In this document: positions 1 to 5,993 of the stretch, piece by piece
Position numbering within the stretch: the first letter of the stretch is position 1
Layout: each line of letters begins with the position of its first letter
Assembly: GCA_934358955.1 (NCBI GenBank)
Contig: CAKRLC010000066.1
Location: 1-15,825, forward strand
Length of the DNA stretch: 15,825 bases
Direction: 5' to 3'
DNA from: an uncultured Roseburia sp.
GTDB taxonomy: Bacteria; Bacillota; Clostridia; Lachnospirales; Lachnospiraceae
Notes under the pieces: generated by a model
What the model was told of the DNA's origin: nothing
The model's database searches: none
Seen by the model: the letters and a program-made list of their open reading frames with translations, nothing else
Made by a program: the position numbers and the translations under genes

Positions 1-2
1 AA

Positions 3-2648
3 ATGAAGGAATTAGCAAAGACATATGACCCGAAGGGCATTGAAGAACGCCTCTATAAAAAGTGGGAAGATAACGGTTACTTCCATGCAGAGGTTGACCG
101 CAGCAAGAAACCATTTACCATTGTGATGCCTCCACCAAATATTACAGGACAGCTTCATATGGGACATGCATTAGACAATACCATGCAGGATATCCTGATC
201 CGTTATAAGAGAATGCAGGGATATAATGCATTATGGCAGCCTGGAACAGACCATGCTTCCATCGCAACAGAAGTAAAAGTAATCCAGTCTTTAAAAGAAA
301 AAGGAATCGATAAGGCAGACCTTGGAAGAGAAGGTTTCCTGGAAAAATGCTGGGAGTGGAGAGAGGAATACGGCAGCCGCATCATTAACCAGCTGAAGAA
401 AATGGGTTCATCTGCTGACTGGCAGAGAGAACGCTTCACAATGGACAAAGGTTGTTCTGATGCAGTTTTGGAAGTATTTATCAAGTTATACGAAAAAGGA
501 TATATTTACAAAGGATCCCGTATCGTAAACTGGTGTCCGGTATGTAAGACATCTATTTCCGATGCAGAGGTAGAGCATGAAGAGCAGGACGGATTTTTCT
601 GGCATATCAACTATCCGGTAGTTGGTGAAGAAGGAAGATTCGTTGAGATTGCAACGACAAGACCGGAGACTTTATTTGGAGATACTGCAGTCGCTGTAAA
701 TCCGGATGATGACAGATACAAAGACATCATTGGAAAGATGTTAAAGCTTCCAATGACAGACCGTGAGATCCCGGTGATCGCAGATTCCTATGTAGACAAA
801 GAGTTCGGTACAGGATGCGTAAAAATCACACCTGCACATGACCCGAACGACTTTGAGGTTGGAAAACGCCATAACTTAGAAGAAATCGTTGTTATCAATG
901 ATGACGCAACTATGAATAAATTAGCCGGCAAATATGCAGGCATGGATCGTTATGAGTGCAGAAAAGCACTGGTAAAAGATTTAGAGGATGCAGGACTTTT
1001 AGTAAAAGTTGTTCCTCATTCCCATAATGTAGGTACACACGACCGTTGTGGTACAACAGTTGAGCCAATGATCAAACAGCAGTGGTTTGTAAAAATGGAT
1101 GAGATGATCAAACCAGCCGTTGAAGGAGTAAAAAACGGAGACATCCAGTTACTTCCAAAACGTATGGAGAAGACTTATTTCAACTGGACAGACAACATCC
1201 GTGACTGGTGTATTTCCAGACAGTTATGGTGGGGACACAGAATTCCTGCATATTACTGCGATGAATGTGGCGAGATGGTTGTTGCAAAAGAAGCACCTCA
1301 TAAATGTCCGAAGTGTGGAAGCACCCATATGACACAGGATCCGGATACATTAGATACCTGGTTCTCCTCTGCATTATGGCCATTCTCTACACTTGGCTGG
1401 CCGGAAAAAACAGAAGATTTAGATTACTTCTATCCGAATGATGTTTTAGTAACGGGATACGATATTATATTCTTCTGGGTAATCCGTATGATTTTCTCCG
1501 GTTATGAACAGATGGGCAAGGCACCGTTCCACACCGTATTATTCCACGGTTTAGTACGTGATTCCCAGGGACGTAAGATGAGTAAGTCTCTTGGAAATGG
1601 TATTGATCCATTAGAGGTTATTGATAAATACGGCGCAGATGCACTTCGTCTGACACTGATTACCGGTAATGCACCTGGTAATGATATGCGTTTCTACTGG
1701 GAGAGAGTAGAATCTTCCAGAAACTTTGCAAATAAAGTATGGAATGCATCCCGTTTCATTATGATGAACTTAGAAGGTGCAGAGATCAAAACACCGGCTC
1801 TTGATGAGTTAAAGGCAGCTGATAAATGGATCTTATCCAAAGTCAACACACTTGCAAAAGATGTAACTGAGAATATGGATAAATTCGAGATGGGTATTGC
1901 TGTTCAGAAGGTCTACGATTTCATCTGGGATGAGTTCTGTGACTGGTACATTGAGATCGCAAAAGTTCGTACCTATAATAAAGAAAATGATCCGGCTTCT
2001 GCAAATGCAGCATTCTGGACATTAAAGACTGTATTAACTGAGGCATTGAAGCTTCTGCATCCATTTATGCCATTCATTACAGAGGAAATCTTCTGTACAC
2101 TTCATCCGGAAGAAGACACCATTATGCTTGCAAAATGGCCGGAATACAAAGAAGAGTGGAGCTTTGCAGCAGAAGAAGAAATGGTAGAGCACTGCAAAGA
2201 TCTTGTAAAAGGTGTTCGTAACCTTCGCACAGAGATGGATGTTCCACCGTCAAGAAAAGCAAAAATCTTTATCGTATCTGACGATGCAAAGATCAGAGAT
2301 ACGTTTGATGCCAATAAAGAAGTTTATGTAAATCTTGCAGGTGCAAGTGAGATCGCTGTACAGGCTGACAAAAACGGAATCGAAGAAGATGCTGTTTCTG
2401 TAGTGATCCCTGGTGCAACACTGTACCTTCCATTAGAAGATCTGGTAGACTTCGAAAAAGAAAAAGAACGTCTGTTAAAAGAGCAGGCACGTCTGGAGAA
2501 AGAACTTGCACGCTCGAAAGGAATGCTTTCTAACGAGAAGTTCTTAAGCAAAGCTCCGGAAGCAAAAGTGCAGGAAGAAAAAGACAAGCTCGCAGGCTAT
2601 GAGCAGATGATGGCTCAGGTAAAAGAGCGTCTTGCACAGATGAAATAA
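3..2648 (+). CDS. valS: Valine--tRNA ligase (ValRS)
   Basis: Class I aminoacyl-tRNA synthetase that charges tRNA-Val with valine in the cytoplasm and edits mischarged threonine. The 881-aa length is normal for a full bacterial ValRS. Visible landmarks are the N-terminal PPPNITGQLHMGH block (HIGH-type motif at residues 52-55), a CP1 editing region with the TTRPETLFGDTAVAV stretch, paired Cys-x2-Cys knuckles (CPVC, CDEC, CPKC), KMSKS at residues 525-529, an anticodon-binding domain, and a C-terminal heptad-rich coiled-coil arm (about residues 815-881). The ATG lies 2 bases into the window, so its RBS and any T-box leader are outside. The last 28 bp, including the stop, form part of the attachment site of the downstream element; the reading frame is preserved by the insertion. 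Confidence 0.98.
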   Translation: MKELAKTYDPKGIEERLYKKWEDNGYFHAEVDRSKKPFTIVMPPPNITGQLHMGHALDNTMQDILIRYKRMQGYNALWQPGTDHASIATEVKVIQSLKEKGIDKADLGREGFLEKCWEWREEYGSRIINQLKKMGSSADWQRERFTMDKGCSDAVLEVFIKLYEKGYIYKGSRIVNWCPVCKTSISDAEVEHEEQDGFFWHINYPVVGEEGRFVEIATTRPETLFGDTAVAVNPDDDRYKDIIGKMLKLPMTDREIPVIADSYVDKEFGTGCVKITPAHDPNDFEVGKRHNLEEIVVINDDATMNKLAGKYAGMDRYECRKALVKDLEDAGLLVKVVPHSHNVGTHDRCGTTVEPMIKQQWFVKMDEMIKPAVEGVKNGDIQLLPKRMEKTYFNWTDNIRDWCISRQLWWGHRIPAYYCDECGEMVVAKEAPHKCPKCGSTHMTQDPDTLDTWFSSALWPFSTLGWPEKTEDLDYFYPNDVLVTGYDIIFFWVIRMIFSGYEQMGKAPFHTVLFHGLVRDSQGRKMSKSLGNGIDPLEVIDKYGADALRLTLITGNAPGNDMRFYWERVESSRNFANKVWNASRFIMMNLEGAEIKTPALDELKAADKWILSKVNTLAKDVTENMDKFEMGIAVQKVYDFIWDEFCDWYIEIAKVRTYNKENDPASANAAFWTLKTVLTEALKLLHPFMPFITEEIFCTLHPEEDTIMLAKWPEYKEEWSFAAEEEMVEHCKDLVKGVRNLRTEMDVPPSRKAKIFIVSDDAKIRDTFDANKEVYVNLAGASEIAVQADKNGIEEDAVSVVIPGATLYLPLEDLVDFEKEKERLLKEQARLEKELARSKGMLSNEKFLSKAPEAKVQEEKDKLAGYEQMMAQVKERLAQMK

Positions 2649-2693
2649 CATAGTGTAAAAAATAAGGGCTTCCGAATAGGGAAGCCTTTATTT
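2621..2693 (+). repeat. attL: left copy of the 73-bp direct repeat
   Basis: Identical over all 73 bp to 11654-11726; identity stops at 2620 (t versus g at 11653) and at 2694 (g versus t at 11727). It contains the last 28 bp of valS including TAA, the intergenic stretch, and the whole valS terminator hairpin. An integrase gene begins right next to it, so this is the attachment-site core rather than a chance repeat. The strand-exchange point inside the 73 bp cannot be told from sequence. Confidence 0.95.
2664..2693 (+). terminator. valS rho-independent terminator inside attL
   Basis: A 10-bp stem (AAGGGCTTCC with GGAAGCCTTT, one G-U pair) closes a 6-nt loop and is followed by a short T-rich tail. 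It begins 15 bp after the valS stop. Its presence in the repeat means the element brings its own copy and keeps valS terminated. Confidence 0.8.
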
Positions 2694-2718
2694 GATACTA
2701 TGATGATACTATTTAATT
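2693..2718. promoter_or_regulatory. Left candidate arm-type integrase binding sites
   Basis: Two tandem copies of GATACTAT lie directly inside attL, and a closely similar pair (TGATACTATTATGATACTGA) lies at 11535-11559 near the right end. Tyrosine integrases with an arm-binding N-terminal domain use short direct repeats flanking the core, so these are the best arm-site candidates. The left pair overlaps the 3' end of int. Function is inferred from position and repetition only. Confidence 0.5.
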
Positions 2719-3752
2719 ATTATTGCATTCAGCTTATCAGCAACTTCTTGGTGCCTGGTAGGGTATAAATGACCGTAGATATTATTGATCATTTGGACAG
2801 TATCGCCTATTCTTTCCGCTATCAGATGTGGAGAAAATCCCATTTCTATCAATAATGATACATGAGAATGTCTTAGGTCATGTATGCGTATCTGTGGAAC
2901 TCCGGCAAGCTCAGCAGCTTTGTTCTTTCCTCGGGTTATAAAGCTTCTTGAAAATGGAAAAACTAGATCATCCGGCTGCGGATTATAAAGCATTGTAATG
3001 TATTCTCGTAGCTCATTCATAATTACAGGCGGCATAGTTACCACTCTGATACTATTCTCGGTTTTTGTTGTGCTGATAATATGGGTATTCTGCTGCAATG
3101 ATTTGTTGATAGATATTTTATTCTCTGTAAAGTCTATATCAGATAGAGTTAATGCCATCAGTTCCCCCAGGCGCATACCACTGTAAAATAATAACTGTAG
3201 TTGCATGCGTACCCGAACATCGTCAACGTTTTCTAATACATGGTTATACTGATCAAGTGTCCAGAAGTTCATGGAGCGAGTGTTTTTGCCGATAGGACCA
3301 GCCACAGCACATGGATTCTTCGGGAGACTGTAGTATTTCACTGCATAATTAAAAAATGTAACTATGGTGTTGTGAATACGTCTTAAATATGCATCAGATA
3401 GATTCTTTGATAACAAATCATTTTGCCATAACCTAATATCTGCCGGAGTAATTGCATTTATAGGCTTATCCTTAAAATAGGGCAGTATCCTATTGTTAAA
3501 TACTGTCTTTTTAGAAATTATAGAGCTTTCTTTTAGTCTGGTAGAAATATCGGCCATATAAAGCTCATACAAGGAATAAAATGTCATTGTAGGCGTGGCC
3601 TGCACCTTTTCCAAGAATGACCGTTCCCATTCCTTAGCGTCACGTTGCAGCTTAAAGCCACGCTTCATTTTCTGTTTGCGCGCTCCGGTGTAATCCGTGT
3701 AGTAAGTCTTTACGAAAAATGTTCCTCTTGCGTTGTCTTTGAATACTGGCAT
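2709..3752 (-). CDS. int: Tyrosine recombinase integrase
   Basis: Catalyses site-specific integration and excision of the element at the valS 3' end. At 347 aa it has the usual phage/ICE integrase layout: an N-terminal arm-DNA-binding domain (about residues 1-55), a SAM-like core-binding domain (about 58-150) and a C-terminal catalytic domain. Catalytic residues visible are Arg194 in SGMRLGE, Lys230 in the STTKTENS beta-hairpin, His291 and Arg294 in HDLRHSH, and Tyr326 in NNIYGHLYP. The position normally held by His/Trp (ERxGH) reads ERIGD, so Asp317 replaces the histidine. The start is the ATG at 3752, with a GAGG Shine-Dalgarno 7 nt upstream. The gene ends 16 bp from attL, the standard location next to the attachment site. 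A weak promoter (-35 TTTACT, -10 TATAGA) lies upstream. Confidence 0.95.
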   Translation of the reverse strand: MPVFKDNARGTFFVKTYYTDYTGARKQKMKRGFKLQRDAKEWERSFLEKVQATPTMTFYSLYELYMADISTRLKESSIISKKTVFNNRILPYFKDKPINAITPADIRLWQNDLLSKNLSDAYLRRIHNTIVTFFNYAVKYYSLPKNPCAVAGPIGKNTRSMNFWTLDQYNHVLENVDDVRVRMQLQLLFYSGMRLGELMALTLSDIDFTENKISINKSLQQNTHIISTTKTENSIRVVTMPPVIMNELREYITMLYNPQPDDLVFPFSRSFITRGKNKAAELAGVPQIRIHDLRHSHVSLLIEMGFSPHLIAERIGDTVQMINNIYGHLYPTRHQEVADKLNAIIIK

Positions 3753-3766
3753 GTCATAACCTCTTT

Positions 3767-3801
3767 TCTATATCTCTGGCGGCGATGTAGTAAAAGAGAC
3801 A
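3767..3801 (-). promoter_or_regulatory. Candidate int promoter overlapping copy 1 of a 26-bp repeat
   Basis: On the minus strand TTTACT (3789-3794) and TATAGA (3767-3772) are 16 bp apart upstream of the int start. The -35 and most of the spacer lie inside a 26-bp sequence (3776-3801, beginning ctggcggcgatgtag) that recurs at 5404-5429 with only two mismatches, just upstream of the small HTH gene. The boxes are only 4/6 matches each, so the promoter call is tentative; the repeat itself is plain. Confidence 0.4.
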
Positions 3802-3836
3802 AGCTTGACACTTTGGCACATTTTGAAAATTGAGCG

Positions 3837-3990
3837 TGGTATAATGTAATTGTGCTCATTGCAGTGCTTATTCTTTTTTTGTTTTTCCGGATTAAGTCGT
3901 TTCTCTTTTGGAACATGGGATTTTCAGAATCTCCAAAGGAAAGCCGTTTCTGTGTTGGCCGGTGTCCGGTCCGCAGGGGCGGCTTTTATG
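3837..3990 (+). ncRNA. Candidate structured RNA with extended -10 promoter and terminator-like hairpin
   Basis: An extended -10 (TGGTATAAT, 3837-3845) has no good -35. About 95 nt downstream, AAAGCCG (3940-3946) pairs with CGGCTTT (3980-3986) around an inner GGCCGG/CCGGTCC hairpin, and the outer stem is followed by TTTTAT. No ORF with a Shine-Dalgarno fits on this strand. The GGAAAGCCG at the base of this stem recurs at the 5' end of the neighbouring antitoxin RNA. It could be an independent small RNA or only a terminator for leftward-approaching transcription; support is moderate at best. Confidence 0.3.
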
Positions 3991-3991
3991 T

Positions 3992-4020
3992 TTGACAAAA
4001 AAATATGTTTGCCATATAAT
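3992..4020 (+). promoter_or_regulatory. Consensus sigma-A promoter of the antitoxin RNA
   Basis: TTGACA (3992-3997), exactly 17 bp, then TATAAT (4015-4020). Both hexamers match the consensus perfectly, which is rare and suits a constitutively abundant antisense RNA. Transcription should begin around 4026-4028, and no ribosome-binding site precedes any ORF in the first 100 nt. Confidence 0.85.
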
Positions 4021-4026
4021 ACACTT

Positions 4027-4127
4027 AACAGGAAAGCCGGTAGATAGATGTGGGCTATCTACTCCGGCGGAAACTCAAGTTATGAAATAACCGTCAGTTC
4101 TTACCAGGAGCAGGACGGTTATTTTTT
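4027..4127 (+). ncRNA. Candidate type I antitoxin RNA, about 100 nt
   Basis: The transcript is bounded by a consensus promoter and a rho-independent terminator. It would fold into a 5' hairpin in which GCCGG-TAGATAG pairs with CTATCTA-CT-CCGGC (12 bp with a 2-nt bulge), then a single-stranded linker, then the terminator stem. It converges on the minus-strand toxin gene and overlaps its last codons and terminator, giving about 40 nt of perfect complementarity to the toxin mRNA 3' end. The arrangement matches known type I modules such as TxpA/RatA, BsrG/SR4 and Fst/RNAII. The assignment as antitoxin is inference from layout; the RNA unit itself is well supported. Confidence 0.7.
4086..4127 (+). 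terminator. Terminator shared by antitoxin RNA and toxin mRNA
   Basis: AATAACCGTC (4086-4095) pairs perfectly with GACGGTTATT (4114-4123), and an uninterrupted T run to 4127 makes a strong plus-strand terminator. In the minus direction the same stem lies at the toxin stop codon but has a poorer T tract, so it is probably bidirectional with weaker leftward efficiency. Confidence 0.85.
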
Positions 4128-4205
4128 ATGTCTGAAATCATTAACAAGCGTAACAACAGCACATATCATTATCACAAATGTGAACAGATCAGAATATGTA
4201 ACCAT
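4119..4205 (-). CDS. Small hydrophobic type I toxin, putative holin-like toxin family (28 aa)
   Basis: A 28-residue peptide beginning MVTYSDLFTFVIMICAVV and ending NDFRHKK: a short polar N-terminus, one membrane-spanning segment (about residues 7-21) and a basic C-terminal tail. This is the hallmark of Fst/TxpA/BsrG-type membrane toxins, and the M-V-T-Y start is typical of the Firmicute putative holin-like toxin family. AAGGGGG (4215-4221) lies 9 nt upstream of the ATG. Two further in-frame ATGs upstream sit too close to that SD. The stop codon is in the stem of the shared terminator, and the gene converges on the antitoxin RNA. Expression would depolarise the membrane if unrepressed; in an integrated element the likely role is stabilisation. 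The gene is far shorter than normal annotation cut-offs and easily missed. Confidence 0.8.
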   Translation of the reverse strand: MVTYSDLFTFVIMICAVVTLVNDFRHKK

Positions 4206-4254
4206 CGGCATCATCCCCCTTCACAGGCTCGGAGTAGATGCAACCGTTCCCCGG

Positions 4255-4283
4255 CTTCCCCATTAAGTGTATTATATTGTCAA
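4255..4283 (-). promoter_or_regulatory. Toxin promoter region, inverted copy of the antitoxin promoter downstream sequence
   Basis: On the minus strand TATAAT (4271-4276) is followed by ACACTTAA and then GGGGAAGCCGG. The antitoxin -10 at 4015-4020 is followed by the same ACACTTAA and GGAAAGCCGG, so the two convergent promoters are arms of an imperfect inverted repeat. The TTGACA next to the toxin -10 (4278-4283) is only 1 bp away and cannot act as its -35; the correctly spaced hexamer is poor. Toxin transcription should therefore be weaker than antitoxin transcription. Confidence 0.55.
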
Positions 4284-4650
4284 GGTGCACAAATTTGAGC
4301 GGCTTCGGCTATTCGTGAAATTCACGATTTGCAACGACAAATCAATTTGAGTTTTCTTAACGGCAGGACAAAATGACTTTTCGTCAAAAATGACGAATTC
4401 CTCAAAATGATGTATCGTAACCGAGCTCAAGCCATTTTGGGCGTCAGCAGATCCAACTACCCCCAAATTGGCGTGGTTGACCGGAGCAATCTTGCGCTCG
4501 TCCAGAAAGCGGATACCGCATAAGGACATTGATTTAAACCATATCCCGGAGCAATTTTGCGCCAGGCTAAAGTTGCTTATCTCGACTTTAGAATTTCGAG
4601 TGTGACGATAAGTCAAACCCAATATTAATGTGGTTGGCATGGGCTAGTTG
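4284..4650. other. Region without a confident gene, with palindromes and a doubtful 122-codon minus-strand frame
   Basis: Contains the palindromes TCGTGAAATTCACGA (4313-4327), TCGTCA-N4-TGACGA (4381-4396) and CTAAAGT-N11-ACTTTAG (4567-4591). The first resembles the repressor operators at 5095-5177, including a shared AATTCAC-R-ATTTGCAA stretch. An open frame runs on the minus strand (4640 to 4272), beginning 10 bp after the repressor stop, but its only SD-like sequence is 15 or more nt from the ATG and its composition is unlike a folded protein. It overlaps the toxin promoter. It is best treated as intergenic or regulatory DNA. Confidence 0.4.
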
Positions 4651-5040
4651 TTATTTCCTTTTGCTTTTAACATAGTCGGCAAATTTTCTGATTTCTTCTA
4701 GCTCTTCCTCTGTAAATTCATCTCCGTCGAAATGGGCGGCTACGGTGGTTTGATCCTCTGTAAAAGGTTTATCTACCATGTCTTTGACCAATCTTTTAAA
4801 GCCTTCTGGACATGTTGAACCATAATATATTTTATAATCAGAATTGTTTATTAAATCATTTGTTGATATATTTAAAAGTTCCGAGATTCTTTGTACAGTT
4901 TTAAGATTAGGTTCTCTTTTTCCGTTCTCATACATGCAATATGTAGATTTGGCAACACCTAATTTTTCTGCAAAATCTTTTTGTGTATAACCCTTTTCTG
5001 TTCGTATTCTTTTTAAATTTTCATAAAACTTTCCACTCAT
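4651..5040 (-). CDS. XRE-family repressor (ImmR/CI-like)
   Basis: Master repressor candidate of 129 aa that would bind the divergent control region and keep the element quiescent. The N-terminal HTH_XRE domain spans about residues 6-61 (KRIRTEKGYTQKDFAEKLGV, then STYCMYENGKREPNL). A linker follows, then a charged C-terminal helix with AAHFDGDEFTEEELEEIRKF and ending in a Lys/Arg tail, a style common in phage and ICE repressors partnered with ImmA-like peptidases. The start is the ATG at 5040, preceded by AAGGATGG; a longer frame reaching 5136 has no ribosome site and would run through the promoter. Its promoter is consensus (TTGACA, 17 bp, TATAAT at 5063-5091 on the minus strand). The ImmA candidate is not adjacent but at 8220-8522. 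Confidence 0.9.
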   Translation of the reverse strand: MSGKFYENLKRIRTEKGYTQKDFAEKLGVAKSTYCMYENGKREPNLKTVQRISELLNISTNDLINNSDYKIYYGSTCPEGFKRLVKDMVDKPFTEDQTTVAAHFDGDEFTEEELEEIRKFADYVKSKRK

Positions 5041-5062
5041 AAAGTTACCATCCTTTATAAGG

Positions 5063-5177
5063 ATTATAAATAGTTTATGTTGATATGTCAATTCACATAA
5101 ATTCACAATTTGCAAATTTATTGTTGACAAATTCACAAATAGCGAATATTATAATAAATAGTTCACAAAACGTGAAC
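5063..5177. promoter_or_regulatory. Divergent repressor/Cro control region with operators
   Basis: Minus strand: TTGACA (5086-5091), 17 bp, TATAAT (5063-5068) drives the repressor. Plus strand: TTGACA (5124-5129), 17 bp, TATTAT (5147-5152) drives the early operon. Operator candidates share the half-site TTCAC: GTTCACAAAACGTGAAC (5161-5177, a perfect 6-bp-arm palindrome), ATTCACAAATAGCGAAT (5131-5147, inside the rightward spacer), and tandem ATTCAC copies at 5091-5105 overlapping the repressor -35. Together these give a lambda-like bistable switch layout in which a bound protein would block both promoters. Confidence 0.85.
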
Positions 5178-5204
5178 TGGTAAAGAAGAAAAGAGGTGAG
5201 AAAG

Positions 5205-5399
5205 GTGAAAATTGATACAAAGAAATTAAAAATTGCGATGGCAAAACAATGCGTGTGTTCGAGAGAACTTGCTGAAAAATGCGGACTTTCATTTTCAACA
5301 ATCTGTTCTTATATGAACGGAAAAAAAACTCCAAATTTAAAAAATCTCGGCAAACTTGCCAAAGCACTGGAAGTTGATGTTGAGACACTTATTGATTAG
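5205..5399 (+). CDS. Small XRE-family regulator (Cro-like)
   Basis: A 64-aa protein that is essentially one helix-turn-helix domain (residues 5-60: KLKIAMAKQCVCSRELAEKC, then GLSFSTICSYMNGKKTPN). It is the first gene of the rightward operon, divergent from the repressor, the position of Cro in lambdoid switches. It is expected to bind the same TTCAC operators and shut off the repressor promoter. I chose the GTG at 5205 because AGAGGTG lies 5 nt upstream; the in-frame GTG at 5196 is itself inside that SD. Three cysteines within 17 residues near the N-terminus (C16, C18, C26) are unusual for so small an HTH protein, but no metal site can be claimed. Confidence 0.85.
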   Translation: MKIDTKKLKIAMAKQCVCSRELAEKCGLSFSTICSYMNGKKTPNLKNLGKLAKALEVDVETLID

Positions 5400-5403
5400 C
5401 AGC

Positions 5404-5429
5404 CTGGCGGCGATGTAGTAAGGGAGACA
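5404..5429 (+). repeat. Copy 2 of the 26-bp repeat, upstream of the small HTH gene
   Basis: Matches 24 of 26 bases with 3776-3801, in the same orientation (ctggcggcgatgtagtaa, then two differing bases, then gagaca). This copy lies between the Cro-like stop and the RBS of the HTH/excisionase candidate, while the other overlaps the int promoter. It could be a shared operator for recombination genes, or the footprint of a past duplication or insertion of the regulatory segment between the copies. Confidence 0.6.
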
Positions 5430-5443
5430 GAAAGGAGTAGAGC

Positions 5444-5629
5444 ATGGGAGATGTAAAAAGGTTTCTTGGAGCAAAAGAGGTTTCGGAGATCCTGGGATGC
5501 AGTGAGAGTTATTCTTATAACGTGATCCGGCAGCTTAACGAGGAAATGAAAGAAAAGAATTATATCACGGTTCGCGGCAAGATCAATGCAAAGTATTTTT
5601 ATAAAAGGGTAGGGCTTGCGGATGACTAA
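5444..5629 (+). CDS. Small helix-turn-helix protein, excisionase candidate
   Basis: A 61-aa basic protein with a winged-helix/MerR-like start (FLGAKEVSEILGCSESYSYN, then VIRQLNEEM) and a short C-terminal strand region with KYFYKRV, as in excisionase/AlpA-type DNA-binding proteins that bend attachment-site DNA. The ATG follows AAAGGAG at good spacing. It sits second in the rightward operon, and its upstream 26-bp repeat is shared with the int promoter, which fits a role in excision control. No sequence proof separates an Xis from any other small HTH regulator, so the role is inference. Confidence 0.65.
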   Translation: MGDVKRFLGAKEVSEILGCSESYSYNVIRQLNEEMKEKNYITVRGKINAKYFYKRVGLADD

Positions 5630-5993
5630 AGAAGAATTTAAAGAAAGTATTAATCATGATACGGCGGTAACGTTCCAGTTCTGTAAAAAGCTTTACGGCT
5701 ATGGATATTATGACCGGGAGTACATCCAGAGCATTCTGGATAAGTTTGACGAGATGGGGAGACCATTCGCAAAGTACATCTTCGGGTTGTACCTTAAGAC
5801 AGAGCTGAAGCTTGAAGCAGAAATGTACAAGGAAGCCGGGCAGGATATGCCGAAAGAGATTGATCGAAATTATGAAAGGATGGTAAAAGAATCACAGTGG
5901 CCAACGAATCAGTGCTTAAGCAATTCACAGCCGAACAATTACTTAATGCAGCAGAAAACAAAATTAACGGCACTTCGGAATCGTCTAGCATAA
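5622..5993 (+). CDS. Conserved-looking hypothetical protein of the early operon
   Basis: 123 aa from the ATG at 5622, which overlaps the last 8 bases of the upstream gene and is preceded by AGGGTAGGG; a TTG two codons earlier is less likely. It is soluble and largely helical, with an aromatic-rich start (FQFCKKLYGYGYYDREYIQS) and a DKFDEMGRPFAKYIFGLYLK segment. I recognise no enzymatic motif. Its last 97 nt overlap the ATPase gene in another frame, and the tail after about residue 92 (Gln/Asn-rich, SQPNNYLMQQ) looks like a by-product of that overlap. Translational coupling with its neighbours is likely. Confidence 0.7.
   Translation: MTKEEFKESINHDTAVTFQFCKKLYGYGYYDREYIQSILDKFDEMGRPFAKYIFGLYLKTELKLEAEMYKEAGQDMPKEIDRNYERMVKESQWPTNQCLSNSQPNNYLMQQKTKLTALRNRLA

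Noticed and set aside
3710..3916. 68-codon minus-strand frame overlapping the int start
   Set aside because: No SD, low-complexity basic composition, runs through the int promoter and RBS in another frame.
4048..4266. 72-codon plus-strand frame in the antitoxin RNA region
   Set aside because: No SD, and a strong terminator lies within the frame, so it would not be transcribed whole; the minus-strand toxin explains the coding signal.
4272..4640. 122-codon minus-strand open frame just after the repressor gene
   Set aside because: No properly spaced SD, odd composition, overlaps the toxin promoter and palindromes; kept only as a note on the gene-free region.
4651..5136. Longer, 161-aa version of the repressor
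   Set aside because: It would begin upstream of the repressor's own -10 and -35 boxes; the ATG at 5040 has a good SD.
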